Assembly: GCF_021191635.1 (NCBI RefSeq)
Contig: NZ_JAIWPR010000006.1
Location: 1 to 64,000 of the forward strand
From: Alterluteimonas quercicellularis
Lineage (GTDB): Bacteria > Pseudomonadota > Gammaproteobacteria > Xanthomonadales > Xanthomonadaceae
Direction: 5' to 3'
DNA length: 64,000 nt
Positions 1 through 9,400 of this stretch are shown here, one piece after another; position 1 is the first letter of the stretch, and the number at the start of each line of letters is the position of its first letter. Below the pieces are notes generated by a model, which was given only the letters and a program-made list of their open reading frames with translations, made no database searches and had not been told where the DNA came from. The translations under genes were made by a program, and so were the position numbers.

Positions 1-1068
1 GGCCCGCTTGCGGCGTGCCGGGGCGCGCGGCGCCGGCCGCGGCTCGGCGGGCCGGGCGTCGGCGGGGCGCGCGGCGGACGACTGCGAGGCGTCGAGCAGG
101 CGGCGGACCTGGCGCTCCAGCTCCACGATCTTGCGGTGCGCGCCGTCCAGCTCGGTGCGGGTCGGCATGTCGAACAGCGCGCAGACCGCCTCCACCTCGC
201 GCTGCACGCCCTGGCGCAGGCGCATCTGCGCGTCCACCAGTTCGGCGTAGACGCGGCGGAACTCGGGCCCGAGCGCGATCGCCGCGTAGGCGTCCTCGGC
301 GGCGTCGATCCACAGGTCGAACAGCGCGCGCGGCGAATCGATCTGCAGGCCCGGCTGCTCGCGCTCGGCCAGCTTGCGCTCGAAGCGCACGAAGGCGTCC
401 TGCAGCGCCCGCCCCATCAGCGCGTTGTAGGCCTCCAGCTTCTCCTGCAGCTGCAGCTGCGCCACGCCCAGCGCCTGCCAGCGCTCCTGCTGCTCGCGGG
501 CCGGGCCGAACGCGGGCAGCTGCAGCCAGGACCGGGCCTCCCCGCGCAGCGCCGACAGGTAGGGCGCGACCTGCTGCAGCCAGGCCTGCGGGCCGCGGCT
601 GCCCGGGCCCTGCTGGAGCTGCGACAGCAGCGAGGCGAAGGGATTCGCGCCGTCCGCGGTCAGCAGCCGCTTCCAGGCCTCCACCACGTCGGCGGCGCTG
701 CTCTCGCGTCCGGCGAACTGCGCGGCGATCTGCTGCAGCTGCGCGTACCACTGGCGCGCCTGCGCATCGAAGCGGGCCACGGCATCGTCGGCCTGCCCGC
801 CGCCGCCGCGGGCGAACTGCGCCCACCAGGCGAAGGGATCCGGGGCGCCGGCGCCGGGCAGGCCGTAGGCCTGCGCGGGCGCGCCGAAGCCCGGCGCGGC
901 GAAGCCCGGGGTGAAGCCCGGATAGCCGAAGCCGGGCGCCGCGAACGGCTGCGGCGCCGGCGCGGTCTGCCGCAGGGCATCGCCCCAGGCGCCCCAGAAC
1001 CGGCGCGCGAGCGCATCGAAATCCGCCGTCGCCGCGGCGAAGGCCTCCTGCGGTGAATCGTGAGCCAT
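1..1068 (-). CDS. phaE: Class III polyhydroxyalkanoate synthase subunit PhaE (3' end outside window)
   Basis: PhaE is the non-catalytic partner of PhaC in the class III PHA synthase, which polymerises 3-hydroxyacyl-CoA at the granule surface. The reading frame is open from an ATG at 1068, preceded by a GGGAGGT ribosome site, to the window edge (356 codons). The N-terminus carries the FWGAWGDAL-type helix seen in PhaE of this family, followed by a Gly/Phe/Pro-rich linker at about residues 40-65, an Ala/Gln-rich helical body, and a basic Ala/Pro/Arg tail that suggests only a few residues are missing. phaC would be expected just beyond position 1. The 3-hydroxybutyrate oligomer hydrolase at 2192-4012 supports a polyester context. 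The family call is by pattern and context; PhaE is poorly conserved in sequence. Confidence 0.83.
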   Translation of the reverse strand, partial: MAHDSPQEAFAAATADFDALARRFWGAWGDALRQTAPAPQPFAAPGFGYPGFTPGFAAPGFGAPAQAYGLPGAGAPDPFAWWAQFARGGGGQADDAVARFDAQARQWYAQLQQIAAQFAGRESSAADVVEAWKRLLTADGANPFASLLSQLQQGPGSRGPQAWLQQVAPYLSALRGEARSWLQLPAFGPAREQQERWQALGVAQLQLQEKLEAYNALMGRALQDAFVRFERKLAEREQPGLQIDSPRALFDLWIDAAEDAYAAIALGPEFRRVYAELVDAQMRLRQGVQREVEAVCALFDMPTRTELDGAHRKIVELERQVRRLLDASQSSAARPADARPAEPRPAPRAPARRKRA

Positions 1069-1206
1069 GGGACCTCCCGGGTATGGCCCGATCATAGCAA
1101 CGCGCGGCGACGGCACCAGCGGCGCGCCCGCGGCGGCGTCGCCGGGGCCGCGGCAGCGCGCTCGCACCGGCGCGGACGGCCCGCCGCCACGCGAGCGGCC
1201 GCCGGC

Positions 1207-1430
1207 CTCAGAACCTGCTCACGATCCGTCGCGAGCGCCGCCAGATGGCGCGTGGCGGAGCGCAGGAAGCGCAGTGTACGAGCGGTACATGAGCATGGGT
1301 GGCCGCCGTCCATGGCGGCCACCCTGCGGGCCATCGCTGGCGCGATGTCAAGAACCGCTCCAGGCGGTTCTTTCGAGCACCGCACGCGCGCCAGCTGGCA
1401 AGCGCAGCAGGATCGGGAACAGGTTCTCAG
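1207..1430. repeat. MITE-like structured repeat with ~20 bp terminal inverted repeats
   Basis: The ends 1207-1226 and 1411-1430 are imperfect inverted repeats (17 of 20 positions, consensus around GAACCTGYTCMCGATC). The interior folds into further hairpins, for example GGTGGCCGCC against GGCGGCCACC near 1301-1323 and AAGAACCGC against GCGGTTCTT near 1350-1372. No frame in it looks coding. It fills most of the 358 bp between phaE and pssA, and its right end reaches into the pssA stop codon. I recall closely similar elements scattered through Xanthomonadaceae genomes, which suggests a non-autonomous mobile repeat. No transposase is present. Confidence 0.7.
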
Positions 1431-2047
1431 GGCTTGGGGATGCGCAGGGTCTTGCTGATCATCAGGGTGCCGGAGACGGCGAACATCAGCACCAGCGGGT
1501 GCAGCTGCCAGGGGCCAAGCTGCCACTGGCCGAACCAGACCGCGTCGCCGATGCGGCCCTGCCACGCGGCCGCGGCCAGCACCACCACCAGCAGCAGGCT
1601 GGTCGGGATCGGCGTGCCCTCGAAGTACTTCACCTTGCCCTCGTCGCCGGACAGCTGCTCGGCGGTCACGTTGTAGCGCGCCAGGCGGCTGACCCCGCAG
1701 CCGACGAAGTAGCTCAGCACGATCCAGTCCCAGCCGCCCTGCAGCCCGCAGGCGTAGGCGAGCGCGGCCGGGGCGACGCCGAAGGAGATCACGTCGGCCA
1801 GCGAATCCAGCTCGCGGCCGAGGGTGGAGGCCACCTGGCGCCAGCGCGCGATGCGGCCGTCGAGCGCATCGAAGACGAAGGCCAGCGGGATCAGCGCCAT
1901 GCCGATCATCAGGTCGCGCACCACCCCGTCCTGCAGGAAGCGCATCGCCGCGAAGATCGCGCCGGTGCCGCAGAAGGCGTTGGCGAGGGTGAACCAGTCG
2001 GCGAGCTGGAACTCGCGCAGCATCGAGAAGTGGCGTGGCCGTGACAT
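1427..2047 (-). CDS. pssA: CDP-diacylglycerol--serine O-phosphatidyltransferase
   Basis: This inner-membrane enzyme makes phosphatidylserine from CDP-diacylglycerol and serine, the first committed step to phosphatidylethanolamine. The CDP-alcohol phosphotransferase signature DGxxAR-x8-Gx3Dx3D is complete (DGRIAR ... GRELDSLAD), followed by several hydrophobic segments, and the C-terminus reads RIPKP. The length of 206 residues fits the short bacterial PssA type. The ATG at 2047 was chosen because AGGA lies about 8 nt upstream and the protein then begins MSRPRHFSMLREFQLADW. An in-frame start at 2104 would add 19 residues without homology-like character. Its TGA stop abuts the structured repeat at 1207-1430. 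Confidence 0.9.
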   Translation of the reverse strand: MSRPRHFSMLREFQLADWFTLANAFCGTGAIFAAMRFLQDGVVRDLMIGMALIPLAFVFDALDGRIARWRQVASTLGRELDSLADVISFGVAPAALAYACGLQGGWDWIVLSYFVGCGVSRLARYNVTAEQLSGDEGKVKYFEGTPIPTSLLLVVVLAAAAWQGRIGDAVWFGQWQLGPWQLHPLVLMFAVSGTLMISKTLRIPKP

Positions 2048-2113
2048 CGCGTCGGTCCTGAACGGGAGTCCACAGCGTGCCAGAGCGGACGTGAAGCGCG
2101 CCACGTTGGCGCC

Positions 2114-2195
2114 GTAGGAGCGCGCTCGCGCGCGATGCTCTTACTGGCTCTGTCGCGTCGGAGCAAAAAAACATCGCGCGCGAGCGCGCTCCTAC
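2114..2195. repeat. REP-type palindrome pair (GTAGGAGCGCGC family)
   Basis: Two perfectly complementary 24 bp arms (2114-2137 and 2172-2195) begin with GTAGGAGCGCGCTCGCGC and enclose a 34 bp AT-richer loop. The same sequence family recurs at 5307, 20619, 56330, 56458, 63684 and 63796. The right arm contains the TAG stop codon (2192-2194 on the minus strand) of the neighbouring hydrolase gene. The element could act as a transcription terminator or mRNA stabiliser between pssA and that gene. Confidence 0.9.
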
Positions 2196-4012
2196 GGCCG
2201 CGGCAGCGCCAGCGCGGTGGCGTCGAGCGTCGCGCCCGGCCGCGCCTCGATCACCGCGTCGGCGGGCAGCACGCCCTCGCCGTCCAGGTGCGCGGCGACC
2301 CGGTCGAGCGCGGCGTGCACGTAGGGCAGCAGCGGCACGTAGCGCGCGCCGTAGTCGGGCAGCGCGAGGAAGCCGTCGAAATGCTGCGCGTGGCGCACCT
2401 GCCACAGGCGCACGTCGCGGCCGGCCGCGCGCGCCGCGGCCTGGTAGGGCGCGCTGGTGAAGGCCGGCGGGATCAGGCCGTCGTCCAGCCCGTGCACGAT
2501 CACCACCGGCAACCCTGGCCGCGGCGGCCCCGAGGCCAGCTCGGCGATGCCGGCGCGCACCCGGCGCGCGTCCTCGCCCTCGCCCGTCCACAGCGCGCGC
2601 AGGCACTGCAGGCCGGCCAGGGCCGGGTCCGGCGGCGCGATGCCCGGGTCGACCAGGCCGACGCCGGCGCCCGGCGGGATCCCGCCGGCGTCGCTCCACC
2701 AGGCCGCGCGCTCGGCCGGCGTCGCCGCGCGCGGCGAGAAATCCGGGTCCTGCGCCGAGAACGCGAAGCCGCAGGGGTGCGCGCCGGCGGGATAGCGGCC
2801 GTAGGCGGAGGCGTAGGTCGCGGCGACCGCGCGGAACAGGTCGAAGTCCACCGACAGCGCGCCGGCGCGGATCGCCGTCTCGCTCCAGCCGCCCGCGCGC
2901 AGGCGCGCGTGGGCCGAGCGCGCCTGCGCGGCGGTGTCCCCGCCCTCGATCAGGCCCGCCGCACGCAGCGCGGCGCAGCGCGGGGCGCGCAGGCCGTCGG
3001 CCACCGCCGACAGCGGCGAGCGCGGCGGCGCCTCCAGGTCCGCGATCGCGCAGGGCATCAGCAGCGCGGCCTCGGTGGTGTAGTCGTACAGCGCGCGCGC
3101 GCCGGGCGCATCGACGTGGATGCTGGGCTCGCCGGCCACCGCCGCGTCCAGCCAGTCGCCGTGTTCGGCCGCGCGCAGCACCGCGCCGCCGCCGTTGGAG
3201 ATGCCCACGGCGATGATGCGGGTGTTGTCGAAGGTGAAGGGCGCGGCGTCCGGCAGCGCCTCGTTCAGGGTCGCCAGCGCGAACTCGCCGGCCTGGCGCA
3301 GGTGGCGGCCCCAGTCGGCTTCCGGGTTGTCCTGCGAGTGCGCGTGCTTGAAGGCGACGCCGCGGTCCGGCGCGACGGGGCCGGGATCGAACGCCAGCGC
3401 CTGGCCGCGTGCGGCGACGCGGCCGTCCGCGCCGACGCCCAGCCCGGCGTCGAGGTCGAAGTAGTCGCTGCCGGCGCCCTTGTCGGTGTAGGCCACCGCG
3501 CAGCCGCGCGGCAGGCCCCAGGCCCCGGCCACGGCGATGGCGCCGTAGATGCCGCGCGAGCCGGAGGAGGCGGCCACCACCACGCAGCGGCGGCCGGCGT
3601 CGAAGGCGTCGGGCAGCTGCAGCATCACCCGGTGCGGCTGGCGCGCGCCCGGCAGCGTGGCCAGGGCGTGGAACTCGCGCCCCGGCACCGCGCCGGCATC
3701 GCCGTAGAGGCGCCCGTAGGCGCCCTGCGGGCGCAGGTCGGCGATGCCGCGCCAGCTGCTCCACAGCGCGCGGCGGCGCAGTTCGGCGGCGGTGGGCGCG
3801 GCCGGGTCCGCGAACGTGGGCGCGGCGGCCGCGCGCAGGCCGTCCAGCCCGAGGCCGCCGGTGAGCAGGTCGTCGCCGTCGCGGTGCGCGCTGCTGGCGG
3901 TGGCATGGAACACGGCGGGCTCCGCGGAAGACGACGGCGGCGCGCTGGCGCAGGCCGACAGCAGCAGCGCTGCGGCGCAGCCCAGGGCCGGCAGGACGGG
4001 ATTCGGGTTCAT
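2192..4012 (-). CDS. D-(-)-3-hydroxybutyrate oligomer hydrolase family lipoprotein
   Basis: Members of this family hydrolyse dimers and oligomers of 3-hydroxybutyrate released from polyhydroxybutyrate. The 606-residue product starts with a lipoprotein signal (lipobox LLLSAC, lipidated Cys about residue 21), so it is probably exported and membrane-anchored. An alpha/beta-hydrolase nucleophile motif, GISNGGG, follows at mid-protein, and a late PVVIVHGLDDG and VRHAQHFDGF supply plausible acid and histidine residues. Its nearness to phaE agrees with a polyester role. The ATG at 4012 faces the divergent regulator gene at 4099, so the 86 bp between them should hold both promoters. The stop codon lies inside a palindromic repeat. 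The family call is good; the exact substrate is inferred. Confidence 0.82.
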   Translation of the reverse strand: MNPNPVLPALGCAAALLLSACASAPPSSSAEPAVFHATASSAHRDGDDLLTGGLGLDGLRAAAAPTFADPAAPTAAELRRRALWSSWRGIADLRPQGAYGRLYGDAGAVPGREFHALATLPGARQPHRVMLQLPDAFDAGRRCVVVAASSGSRGIYGAIAVAGAWGLPRGCAVAYTDKGAGSDYFDLDAGLGVGADGRVAARGQALAFDPGPVAPDRGVAFKHAHSQDNPEADWGRHLRQAGEFALATLNEALPDAAPFTFDNTRIIAVGISNGGGAVLRAAEHGDWLDAAVAGEPSIHVDAPGARALYDYTTEAALLMPCAIADLEAPPRSPLSAVADGLRAPRCAALRAAGLIEGGDTAAQARSAHARLRAGGWSETAIRAGALSVDFDLFRAVAATYASAYGRYPAGAHPCGFAFSAQDPDFSPRAATPAERAAWWSDAGGIPPGAGVGLVDPGIAPPDPALAGLQCLRALWTGEGEDARRVRAGIAELASGPPRPGLPVVIVHGLDDGLIPPAFTSAPYQAAARAAGRDVRLWQVRHAQHFDGFLALPDYGARYVPLLPYVHAALDRVAAHLDGEGVLPADAVIEARPGATLDATALALPRP

Positions 4013-4048
4013 GCCGGCAACTTAGCAGCGCCCCGCCCCGGGGGCATC

Positions 4049-4060
4049 GTACTTTGGTAC
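4049..4060. promoter_or_regulatory. Candidate operator, palindrome GTAC-TTTG-GTAC
   Basis: A dyad GTAC-N4-GTAC sits midway between the divergent starts at 4012 and 4099. A near-match (9 of 12 positions, GTACCTTCGGAC) occurs at 13569-13580 between the TonB receptor and the GntP permease. LuxR/NarL-type regulators bind short dyads of this sort, so autoregulation by the adjacent response regulator is possible. This is inference from two sites only. Confidence 0.3.
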
Positions 4061-4098
4061 CACCCGCCCGGCGCGGCGCCGCGCCTACAATCGCCCGC

Positions 4099-4764
4099 AT
4101 GCCCACCCTGCTGATCGCCGACGACCACCCGCTGTTCCGCGCTGCGCTGCGCGGCGCGGCCGACGAGGCGGCCGACGATATCCGCACCTGCGAGGCCGGC
4201 ACGCTCGACGACGCCGTCGCCATGCTCGAGGCGCGCCCCGAGATCGACCTGGTGCTGCTGGACCTGCACATGCCCGGCAACCACGGGCTGGCCGGGCTGG
4301 CGGCGATCCGCGCGCAGTTCCCGGCGGTGGCGGTGGCGCTGGTCTCGGCCAACGAGGACCCGCAGATCGTGCGCCGCGCGCTCGACCACGGCGCCGCCGC
4401 CTACATCCCCAAGAGCGCCGGGCTGGACGAGATGCGCGACGCGATCCGCGCCGTGCTCGACTGCGAGCAGTGGCTGCCGCCGGCGCTGCGCGGCGCGGTG
4501 GCGCGCGCCGAGTCGGCGCCGGGCGACGCCGACCTCGCGGCGCGCCTGGCGAGCCTGACCCCGCAGCAGTTCCGGGTGCTGGCGCTGGTCGCCGAGGGCC
4601 TGCTGAACAAGCAGATCGCCGACCGCCTGGACGTGCAGGAGCGCACGGTGAAGGCGCACCTGTCGGCGATCTTCGAGAAGCTGGGGGCACGCAACCGCAC
4701 CCAGGCCGGGGTGATCCTGCGCGGGCTGGAGATCAGCGACCCGGCACGCCGGGTCGAGGGCTGA
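4099..4764 (+). CDS. LuxR/NarL-family response regulator, CrbR-like
   Basis: The 221-residue protein has an N-terminal receiver domain (about 1-118) with the acidic pair DD in the first loop, phosphoacceptor Asp55 in LLDLHMPG and Lys in YIPKSAG. A C-terminal LuxR helix-turn-helix follows (about 154-208, LNKQIADRLDVQERTVKAHL). It is predicted to bind DNA when phosphorylated. The best partner is the transporter-fused hybrid kinase at 6474-9779. This pairing resembles the CrbS/CrbR system that controls acetyl-CoA synthetase and acetate use in other gammaproteobacteria, but regulator and kinase are separated here by three features and lie in opposite orientations. The ATG at 4099 gives the conventional MPTLLIADDH beginning. 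The target genes are unknown. Confidence 0.8.
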   Translation: MPTLLIADDHPLFRAALRGAADEAADDIRTCEAGTLDDAVAMLEARPEIDLVLLDLHMPGNHGLAGLAAIRAQFPAVAVALVSANEDPQIVRRALDHGAAAYIPKSAGLDEMRDAIRAVLDCEQWLPPALRGAVARAESAPGDADLAARLASLTPQQFRVLALVAEGLLNKQIADRLDVQERTVKAHLSAIFEKLGARNRTQAGVILRGLEISDPARRVEG

Positions 4765-4857
4765 GGCTGGACCGCTCGCCGCGCGTTCCGCGATCGGCGC
4801 ACACGACCGCGCTCGCGCCGGCTGGCACACTGCCTTCCCGCGACCGGAGCCCTCGCC

Positions 4858-5310
4858 ATGTCCCGTCCGCACGCGCCGCTGCGCTTGGCCCTGCTCGCCC
4901 TCGTCCTCGCCTTCGCGCCCGCCCTGCCCGCGTCCGGGCCGCCGAACGGCGACGGCGGCGTCTGGCAGCTGCGCATCTACGAGATCTTCGACGAGACCCT
5001 CGGGCCCTTCCACGACCGCTTCCGCGACCACGCGCTGCGGCTGATGGCGCGCCACGGCTTCGACTTGCGCGGCACCTGGGAGGCCGGCGACGCACAGCGC
5101 CTGGAGTTCGTCTACCTGCTGCGCTGGCCGGACGAGGCGACCCTGCGCACGGCCTGGGAGGCGTTCCTGGCCGATCCGGAGTGGATCGGCATCAAGCGCG
5201 AGACCGCGCGCGAGCACGGTCGCTTCGTCGGCGAGATCGAGGACCGCATCCTGCGCCCGACCGGCTACGGGCCCGCCGCGGCGAACGGCCGCGACCCGGC
5301 CCGCCCGTAG
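4858..5310 (+). CDS. Exported NIPSNAP-family protein
   Basis: A signal peptide covers about residues 1-26 (LALLALVLAFAPALPASG). A single NIPSNAP-type alpha/beta barrel domain follows, recognisable from WQLRIYEIFDETLGPFHDRF, then GTWEAGD..LEFVYLLRWPDEATLRTAWEAF and a DPEW segment. The biochemical role of NIPSNAP proteins in bacteria is not established. Export to the periplasm is inferred from the signal sequence. The TAG stop codon is formed by the first bases of the repeat array that starts at 5307. Upstream lies the response regulator in the same orientation, 93 bp away. Confidence 0.75.
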   Translation: MSRPHAPLRLALLALVLAFAPALPASGPPNGDGGVWQLRIYEIFDETLGPFHDRFRDHALRLMARHGFDLRGTWEAGDAQRLEFVYLLRWPDEATLRTAWEAFLADPEWIGIKRETAREHGRFVGEIEDRILRPTGYGPAAANGRDPARP

Positions 5311-5837
5311 GAGCGCGCTGACGCGCGCCAGGCTTTCTCCGCGACTTCGGTCGCGCGCCAGCGCGCTCCTACAAACAGCTCCGTCGTGACCGGATCGGGC
5401 GGCTGCGATCCCACCCGTAGGAGCGCGCTCGCGCGCGACAGGCATTCTCCGCGACGCTCGGTCGCGCGCCAGCGCGCTCCTGCAAGCAACTCCGTCGTGA
5501 CCGGATCGAGCGGCTGCGGTCCCACCCGTAGGAGCGCGCTCGCGCGCGACAGGCATTCTCCGCGACTTCGGTCGCGCGCCAGCGCACTCCTGCAAGCAAC
5601 TCCGCCGAAACCGGATCGGGCGGCTGCGATACCACCCGTGGGAGCGCGCTCGCGCGCGACGGGCTTTCTCCGCGACCCCGGTCGCGCGCCAGCGCGCTCC
5701 TGCAAGCAACTCCGCCGTGACCGGATCGGGCGGCTGCGATCCCACCCGTAGGAGCGCGCTCGCGCGCGACAGGCATTCTCCGCGACCCCGGTCGCGCGCC
5801 AGCGCGCTCCTGCAAGCAACTAACCGGATCGGGCGGC
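5307..5837. repeat. Tandem array of five ~110 bp units, each holding a REP palindrome
   Basis: Units begin at 5307, 5417, 5528, 5638 and 5748, a period of 110-111 bp. Each contains GTAGGAGCGCGCTCGCGCGC (or a close variant), a short TTCTCCGCGAC loop region, the complementary arm ending in GCGCTCCT, and a linker reading like CCGGATCGGGCGGCTGCG. Units differ by scattered substitutions, so the array is not a recent simple duplication. The tract fills the 569 bp between the NIPSNAP gene and the Nudix gene and contains no credible gene. Long open frames across it on both strands only reflect GC-rich periodicity. Confidence 0.92.
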
Positions 5838-5879
5838 TTGCCGAATCGCACGGTCTGCCGGAACCGGGCCGCGGGCGCG

Positions 5880-6368
5880 TCAGCAGCGCGTACAGGACCA
5901 GGACAGCATGCGGCCGTCGCGGTACGGCATGACCATGTGGAAGGCGCGCGGATCGGCGTCGAACACCAGCGGCACGAAGTGGCGGTCGCCTTCCCACATC
6001 GGCAGGCCGAGCACGCGGTCCACGTCCACCCACTCCAGCGCGCCCTCGGCGTTGGCCTCCAGCGGCGTGCCGCGGTAGCGGGTCACCAGGAACACGAAGC
6101 CGAACCAGTCCTCACCCTGCTTGCCGAAGCCCGGCCAACTGACGGTGCCGCGCAGCTGCAGTTCCTCGCAGTCGATGCCGGCCTCCTCGCGGATCTCGCG
6201 GCGCATGCCGGCGACGATGTCCTCGTCGGCCTCCAGCTTGCCGCCCAGGCCGTTGTACTTGCCCAGGTGCTGGTCGTCGGCGCGTGCATTGCGGTGGATG
6301 AGCAGGACGCGGCGGCGGTCGGGCGAGAGCACGTAGCCCAGCGTGGCGAGGATCGGGGTATAGGGCAT
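5880..6368 (-). CDS. Nudix hydrolase, MutT/MTH1-like (probable 8-oxo-dGTP diphosphatase)
   Basis: A complete Nudix box is visible (G-K-L-E-A-D-E ... REIREEAGI, fitting Gx5Ex7REUxEExGU) at about residues 43-65 of 162. The protein also carries WPGFGKQGEDWFGFVFL after the box and a Trp-containing PMWEGDRHFVPL, as in nucleotide-sanitising Nudix enzymes. It would hydrolyse a nucleoside di- or triphosphate with Mg2+ in the cytoplasm; 8-oxo-dGTP is the likely but unproven substrate. The ATG at 6368 (MPYTPILATLGYVL) is preferred to 6401, which would add an unlikely MRGPGPAATDS stretch. Confidence 0.82.
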   Translation of the reverse strand: MPYTPILATLGYVLSPDRRRVLLIHRNARADDQHLGKYNGLGGKLEADEDIVAGMRREIREEAGIDCEELQLRGTVSWPGFGKQGEDWFGFVFLVTRYRGTPLEANAEGALEWVDVDRVLGLPMWEGDRHFVPLVFDADPRAFHMVMPYRDGRMLSWSCTRC

Positions 6369-6473
6369 CGAATCGGTCGCGGCGGGGCCTGGGCCGCGCA
6401 TCTTAGCCGGCCCGCGCCCGGCGCGCGTCGGCGCCGGCTTCGACCGGCGGGCGCCGGGACCGGCGGGTGCGGC

Positions 6474-9400
6474 TCAGCGCGCGCGCATCGCGCAGAGCCG
6501 GTCGAGGGTCGACTTCAGCGCGAGCGGCCGCACCGGCTTCTGCAGCAGGCCCAGGCCGTGCTCGGCGGCGTCGCGGCGCACCGCGTCGGTGGCGTCGGCG
6601 CTGAGGATCAGCGTCGGCCGCGCGGAGTGTCGATCGGCCAGCCGGCACGCCAGCGCCACGCCGTTGTCGCCGTCGTCGAGGTGGTAGTCGAACAGCCACA
6701 GGTCGGCCGGGCGCGCCGACAGCGCGGCCTGCGCGGCGTCGCCGCCGGCGACTGCGTCGACAGTGCAGCCCCAGCCTTGCAGCAGCCGGCGCAGCGCATC
6801 GAGCGCGACGGGCTCGTTGTCCACCAGCAGCACATGCGCGCCGGCCAGCCCGGTCTGCGCCACGGCGGGCTCGCTGCGCGCGCGCCCGGCCGCGCGCGGC
6901 AGCGCCAGCGCGAACACGGTGCCGCGGCCGGGGCGGCTGCGCAGGGTCAGCGGCGCCTCCAGCAGGCGCGCGATGCGGTCGGCGATGGCCAGGCCCAGGC
7001 CGAGCCCCTGCCCCGGGCTGCCCTCGCCGCGGCGGAACTCCTCGAAGATCGCTGCGCGCTGACCGGGCGCGATGCCGGGGCCGGTGTCGTGCACCTCCAC
7101 GCGCAGGCCGCCGCCGGCGCGTCGCACGCCCAGCAGGATGCGGCCGCGCGGGGTGTAGCGCACGGCGTTGGCGAGGAAGTTCTGCAGCACGCGGCGCAGC
7201 AGCTGCGGATCGCTGCGCACCCAGGCGCGGGTCGGCACCGCGTCGAGCCGCAGCCCGCGTGCGGCGGCCAGCGCGCGGAACTCGGCCGCCAGCGGCTCCA
7301 GCACGTCGGCCAGCGGGAACTCGCGCGGCTGCGGCGCCAGGCCGCCGGCTTCCAGCCGCGCCAGGTCGAACAGGCCGTTGAGGAGGTCGGTGGTGGCGTC
7401 CAGCGCGCCGCGCAGCTGCCCGAGCAGCGGCGCGGCGGCATCGGGCAGCTGCGGGCGCAGGGCGTCGGTGAACAGCTGCGCGGCGTGCAGCGGCTGCAGC
7501 AGGTCGTGGCCGACCGCGGCCAGGAAGCGGCTCTTGGCCTCGTTGGCGCGCTCGGCCTCGCGGCGCGCCTGGTCCAGGCTGCGCGTGCGCTCCTCCACCC
7601 GCTGCTCCAGGGTCTCGTTGGACAGCCGCAGCGCGCGCTCGGTGCTGCGGAAGGCGGTGACGTCAGTGAAGGTGGCGACGAAGCCGCCGCCGGGCATCGG
7701 GTTGCCGCGGATCTCGATGATCGCCCCGCCCGGGAAGCGCCGCTCGGCCACGTAGGGGGTGCCGGCGCGCATGTGGCCGATGCGCTTGTCCACCTCCGCC
7801 GCCACCGCGACCGCGCCGATCAGGCCGCGGTCGAGGTTGTGGCGGACCAGCCCGGCCACCGGCACGCCGACCTTCAGCAGCGCCTGCGGATAGCCGAACA
7901 GCTCGGCGTAGCGCGCGTTCCAGGCCACCAGCCGCAGCTGCGCATCGACCACGCTGATCCCCTGACTCATGTTCTCCAGCGCGGCTTCCAGCACGCGCTG
8001 GTTGAAGCGCAGGTCCTGCGAGGCCTCGCCGACGATCGCCGCCACCGTGTCGAGGTCGGGGCCGGAATCGCGCCGCGCGGCGTCGAGCAGCAGCCGCGCC
8101 GAGGCGCTGCCCAGCACCGCCGCCAGCTCGCGCTCCAGCCGCGCCTCGATGGCCGCCGGCACCGGCCCGCTGCGCGGGGCGTCGCGCAGCACCGCGTCGA
8201 CCAGCCCGGCCGGCAGGAAGCGGCGGCCCGCGCTGCGCAGCGCCCCCAGGCCGGCGCCGTGCGCGGGGCCGCTGCGCTCGCCGCGATCGAACGCCGCCGC
8301 CAGCAGGGTGACGCCGGCGCCGACGAACAGCGTCGCCCCGAACGCCCGGCCCAGCGGGCTCCACCCGGTCAGCCCGAACAGGCCGTCGGGCGTGGCCCAG
8401 GCCGGCAGCGCGGCGAACGCCGCGGGCGTCAGCGCCGCCGGCGCCAGCATCGTCCACGCCCACACCGCGAACGCGGCGACCACGCCGGCGGTGGCCGCGC
8501 GCGGCGGCGTCTGCGGCCGCCAGACCGCGAAGCCCAGCGCCGGCGCCAGCGTGGCCAGCGCGGAGAAGGAGATCGCGCCGATGTCGGCCAGCGCGCTGCT
8601 GTCGCCGACCACCCGGCCGTACAGCCAGGCCAGCAGCATGATCGCGACGATGCCGACCCGGCGCAGCATCAGCACGTCGCCGCGGCGGTCGCCGCCCTCC
8701 CCGCGCGACCACGCCCCGCGCAGCAGCCCCGGCGCGAACCAGTGGTTGCCGATCATGAGGCTCAGCGTGAGCGTGCTGACCACGACCATGCCGGTCGAGG
8801 CGCTGAGACCGCCGAGGAAGGCGAACAGCGCCACGCCCTCTCGCCCCTGCGACAGCGGCAGGGCCAGCGCGTACATGTCGGACGGCACGCGGTCGCCCAG
8901 CAGGGCCATGCCGGCGTGCGCCAGCGGCAGGCCCGGCACCGCGATCAGCAGCAAATACAGCGGGAACTGCCAGCGCGCCGCGCGCACGTCGCGCTCGTCG
9001 CGGCACTCCACCACCGCCACGTGGAACTGGTGCGGCAGGACGAACATCGCCAGCGCGCCCAGGAACACCAGCGGCAGGAAGCCGCCCAGGTCCTGAGCCG
9101 GCGGCGGCGGCAGCGCCGCCGGCATCTTCGCCGCCAGCTGCCAGACGAACAGGCCCAGCACCAGCATCGCCGCCAGCTTGAACAGCGACTCGAAGGCCAT
9201 CGCCAGTACCAGGCCGCGGTTGTGCTCGGCGGCGCTGGCGCGGCGGGTGCCGAACAGCATGGTGAACAGCGCCATCGCCAGCGCCACGTACAGGCCGATG
9301 TCGCGCCAGGGCGGGATGTCGGCCAGGTCCAGGTAGGCGGCGCCGGTGAGCGTGGAGTAGCTCATCGCCACCGCCTTGAGCTGCAGCGCGATGTAGGGGA

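Noticed and set aside
1092-4352. Minus-strand frame of 1086 codons across pssA and the oligomer hydrolase
   Set aside because: It runs through recognised genes in another frame, crosses repeats, and is dominated by Arg/Ala/Gly.
5307-5837. Regular repeat array considered as CRISPR
   Set aside because: The period is about 110 bp with palindromic units and no unique spacers of 30-40 bp, and no cas genes lie nearby.
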